From: Pseudomonadota bacterium
GTDB taxonomy: Bacteria > Pseudomonadota > Gammaproteobacteria > Burkholderiales > Ferrovaceae
Assembly (NCBI GenBank): GCA_021794775.1
Contig: JAJYQG010000049.1
Location: 1-8,545, forward strand
Direction of reading: 5' to 3'
Length of the DNA stretch: 8,545 nucleotides
Shown: positions 8,101 to 8,545 of the stretch, piece by piece
How positions within the stretch are numbered: position 1 is the stretch's first letter
How the letters are laid out: every line of letters starts with the position of its first letter
Program-made: the position numbers and the translations under genes
The notes under the pieces: generated by a model
What the model was told of the DNA's origin: nothing
What the model saw: only the letters and a program-made list of their open reading frames with translations
Database searches by the model: none

Positions 8101-8545
8101 CGTTGGCGCGCGGTTGAGCAATACCGGATGTTCACGAATGACGTCTTCCAGAATATCCCAAACTTCGGGAATTTCTTGTTCGACCATACGTTTGGCAGCC
8201 TTGATGGTCGTGGCCAGTCCCAAAACTTCAAGTTTGTGGAAAATAAACGGCTTGAAGAGTTCCAGCGCCATTTTCTTCGGCAAACCACATTGGTGCAGTT
8301 TCAACTGCGGGCCCACCACAATCACCGAGCGTCCGGAATAATCGACCCGTTTTCCGAGCAGATTCTGCCGGAAACGTCCGCTCTTACCCTTGATCATATC
8401 GGCCAGTGACTTCAAGGCACGCTTGTTGGCGCCCGTCATGGCTTTACCGCGACGACCGTTATCCAGCAGCGAATCGACGGCCTCCTGAAGCATACGTTTT
8501 TCATTGCGCACGATGATTTCAGGCGCTTTGAGTTCCAGCAAGCGT
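5173..8545 (-). CDS. rpoC: DNA-directed RNA polymerase subunit beta', partial (5' end beyond the right edge)
   Basis: Catalytic largest subunit of RNA polymerase. The open frame runs off the right edge. Alignment with E. coli beta' by fixed motifs (offset about 281) indicates that roughly 280 N-terminal residues, including the first zinc site and the clamp start, are missing. Seen in order: the rudder/switch region with [12 protein letters not shown]; the active-site NADFDGD encoded at 7993-8013, whose three Asp bind catalytic Mg; the bridge helix with [20 protein letters not shown]; and the second zinc site, four Cys equivalent to E. coli C814, C888, C895 and C898. The trigger loop follows (MRTFHIGG to [15 protein letters not shown]), interrupted by an insertion of about 190 residues typical of proteobacteria, then the C-terminal [26 protein letters not shown]. 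Apparently intact with no frameshift. The TGA stop lies inside the -35 box of the next operon. Confidence 0.98.
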   Translation of the reverse strand, partial: RLLELKAPEIIVRNEKRMLQEAVDSLLDNGRRGKAMTGANKRALKSLADMIKGKSGRFRQNLLGKRVDYSGRSVIVVGPQLKLHQCGLPKKMALELFKPFIFHKLEVLGLATTIKAAKRMVEQEIPEVWDILEDVIREHPVLLNRAPTLHRLGIQAFEPVLIEGKAIQLHPLVCAAFNADFDGDQMAVHVPLSLEAQMEARTLMLASNNVLSPANGDPIIVPSQDIVLGLYYMTRERVNARGEGMAFSDVGEIVRAYEARKIDVTAHVSVRLQETVRDEQGVASRRTTRYETTVGRAMLSEILPEGLPFSYINKALKKKEISRLINAAFRRCGIKEAVVFADKLMTMGFTMATRAGISICVDDMLVPNEKETIIASAEGEVKEIESQYTSGLVTQGERYNKVVDIWGRAGDHVAKAMMDQLGREPVVNRSGEKTTQESFNAIYMMADSGARGSAAQIRQLAGMRGLMAKPDGSIIETPITANFREGLNVLQYFISTHGARKGLADTALKTANSGYLTRRLVDVTQDLVVVEQDCGTEQGMVLKALVEGGEVIEPLRDRVLGRVTSNDVIHPETQEVLVPAGYLLDEDAVNEVEAAGVDEVKVRTPLTCETRYGLCAQCYGRDLGRGGLVNVGEAVGVISAQSIGEPGTQLTMRTFHIGGAASRAAVVSQVESKSNGLVRFTQTLRVVSNARHEQIVISRSGEVIIVDDSGRERERHKVPYGSTLLVTEGARAKAGQILATWDPHTRPIITEYAGEVRFENVEEGVTVAKQIDEVTGLSTLVVIDPKRRAGAASKGVRPQVKLLDEKGKEVKLVGTEQAVNITFQVGAIITVKNGQQVGVGEVLARIPQESSKTRDITGGLPRVAELFEARSPKDAGLLAEITGTVSFGKDTKGKQRLVITDTDGIAHDYLIPKDKHVTVHDGQVVNKGEMIVDGPSDPHDILRLLGIEALTRYITDEVQDVYRLQGVKINDKHIEVIVRQMLRRVQVLDAGESRFIPGEQVERAEFLEENERVVADNKRPATFENVLLGITKASLSTDSFISAASFQETTRVLTEAAIMGKRDDLRGLKENVIVGRLIPAGTGLAYHSARHRQSDKTATANANDEFLMVEPLVPVESGESSVA

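Noticed and set aside
5170..8409. Several plus-strand open frames of 120-265 codons opposite rpoC
   Set aside because: Shadows of the conserved rpoC frame with low-complexity, unrecognisable translations. The sense strand is fully explained by beta'.
1..8545. Search for mobile elements, CRISPR arrays, toxin-antitoxin, phage or a novel system
   Set aside because: All but about 270 bases are accounted for by eight conserved genes. No transposase, direct-repeat array, att-like repeat or unexplained coding region was found. The unusual features concern arrangement and composition, not a new system.

Overview
This window is a block of translation and transcription housekeeping genes, all on the minus strand and tightly packed. 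In transcription order (high to low coordinate) it holds: rpoC (3' four-fifths, cut by the right edge), rpsL, rpsG, fusA, tuf, tRNA-Trp(CCA), secE and nusG (5' two-thirds, cut by the left edge). Protein details point to a betaproteobacterium: a 396-residue EF-Tu, a three-helix SecE of 115 residues, a proteobacterial beta' subunit with a large insertion in the trigger loop, and a tRNA-Trp wedged between tuf and secE. Nothing in the window fixes a genus.

Layout. From 8545 to 5173 is rpoC. A 92-base gap follows with a full-consensus sigma70-type promoter whose -35 hexamer contains the rpoC stop codon. This should give rpsL-rpsG-fusA-tuf (the 'str' operon) its own start in addition to any read-through from rpoBC. 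The rpsL-rpsG gap is 30 bases. The rpsG-fusA gap is 86 bases and carries a strong GC-rich hairpin. The fusA-tuf gap is 33 bases. tRNA-Trp begins 6 bases after the tuf stop, secE begins 23 bases after the tRNA, and nusG overlaps the secE stop. No clear intrinsic terminator was seen anywhere, so transcription could run through the whole block.

The products work together. Beta' is the catalytic RNA polymerase subunit and NusG couples RNA polymerase to the ribosome. S12 and S7 build the 30S decoding centre and head, EF-Tu delivers aminoacyl-tRNA and EF-G translocates. tRNA-Trp is a substrate of that cycle, and SecE is part of the SecYEG exit channel.

No novel defence, mobile or biosynthetic system is present. 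What merits attention is the arrangement. In betaproteobacteria the usual order is tufB-trnW-secE-nusG-rplKAJL-rpoBC-rpsL-rpsG-fusA-tufA-rpsJ, with the two near-identical tuf copies at the ends. Here fusA-tuf leads straight into trnW-secE-nusG, so the order closes on itself. That is what a join across the two tuf copies would give, either as an assembly artefact or as a real tandem duplication. The tuf gene is also a marked codon-usage outlier (27 of 31 Thr codons are ACG, against 9 of 36 in fusA), and this bias stops abruptly about 18 codons before its end.
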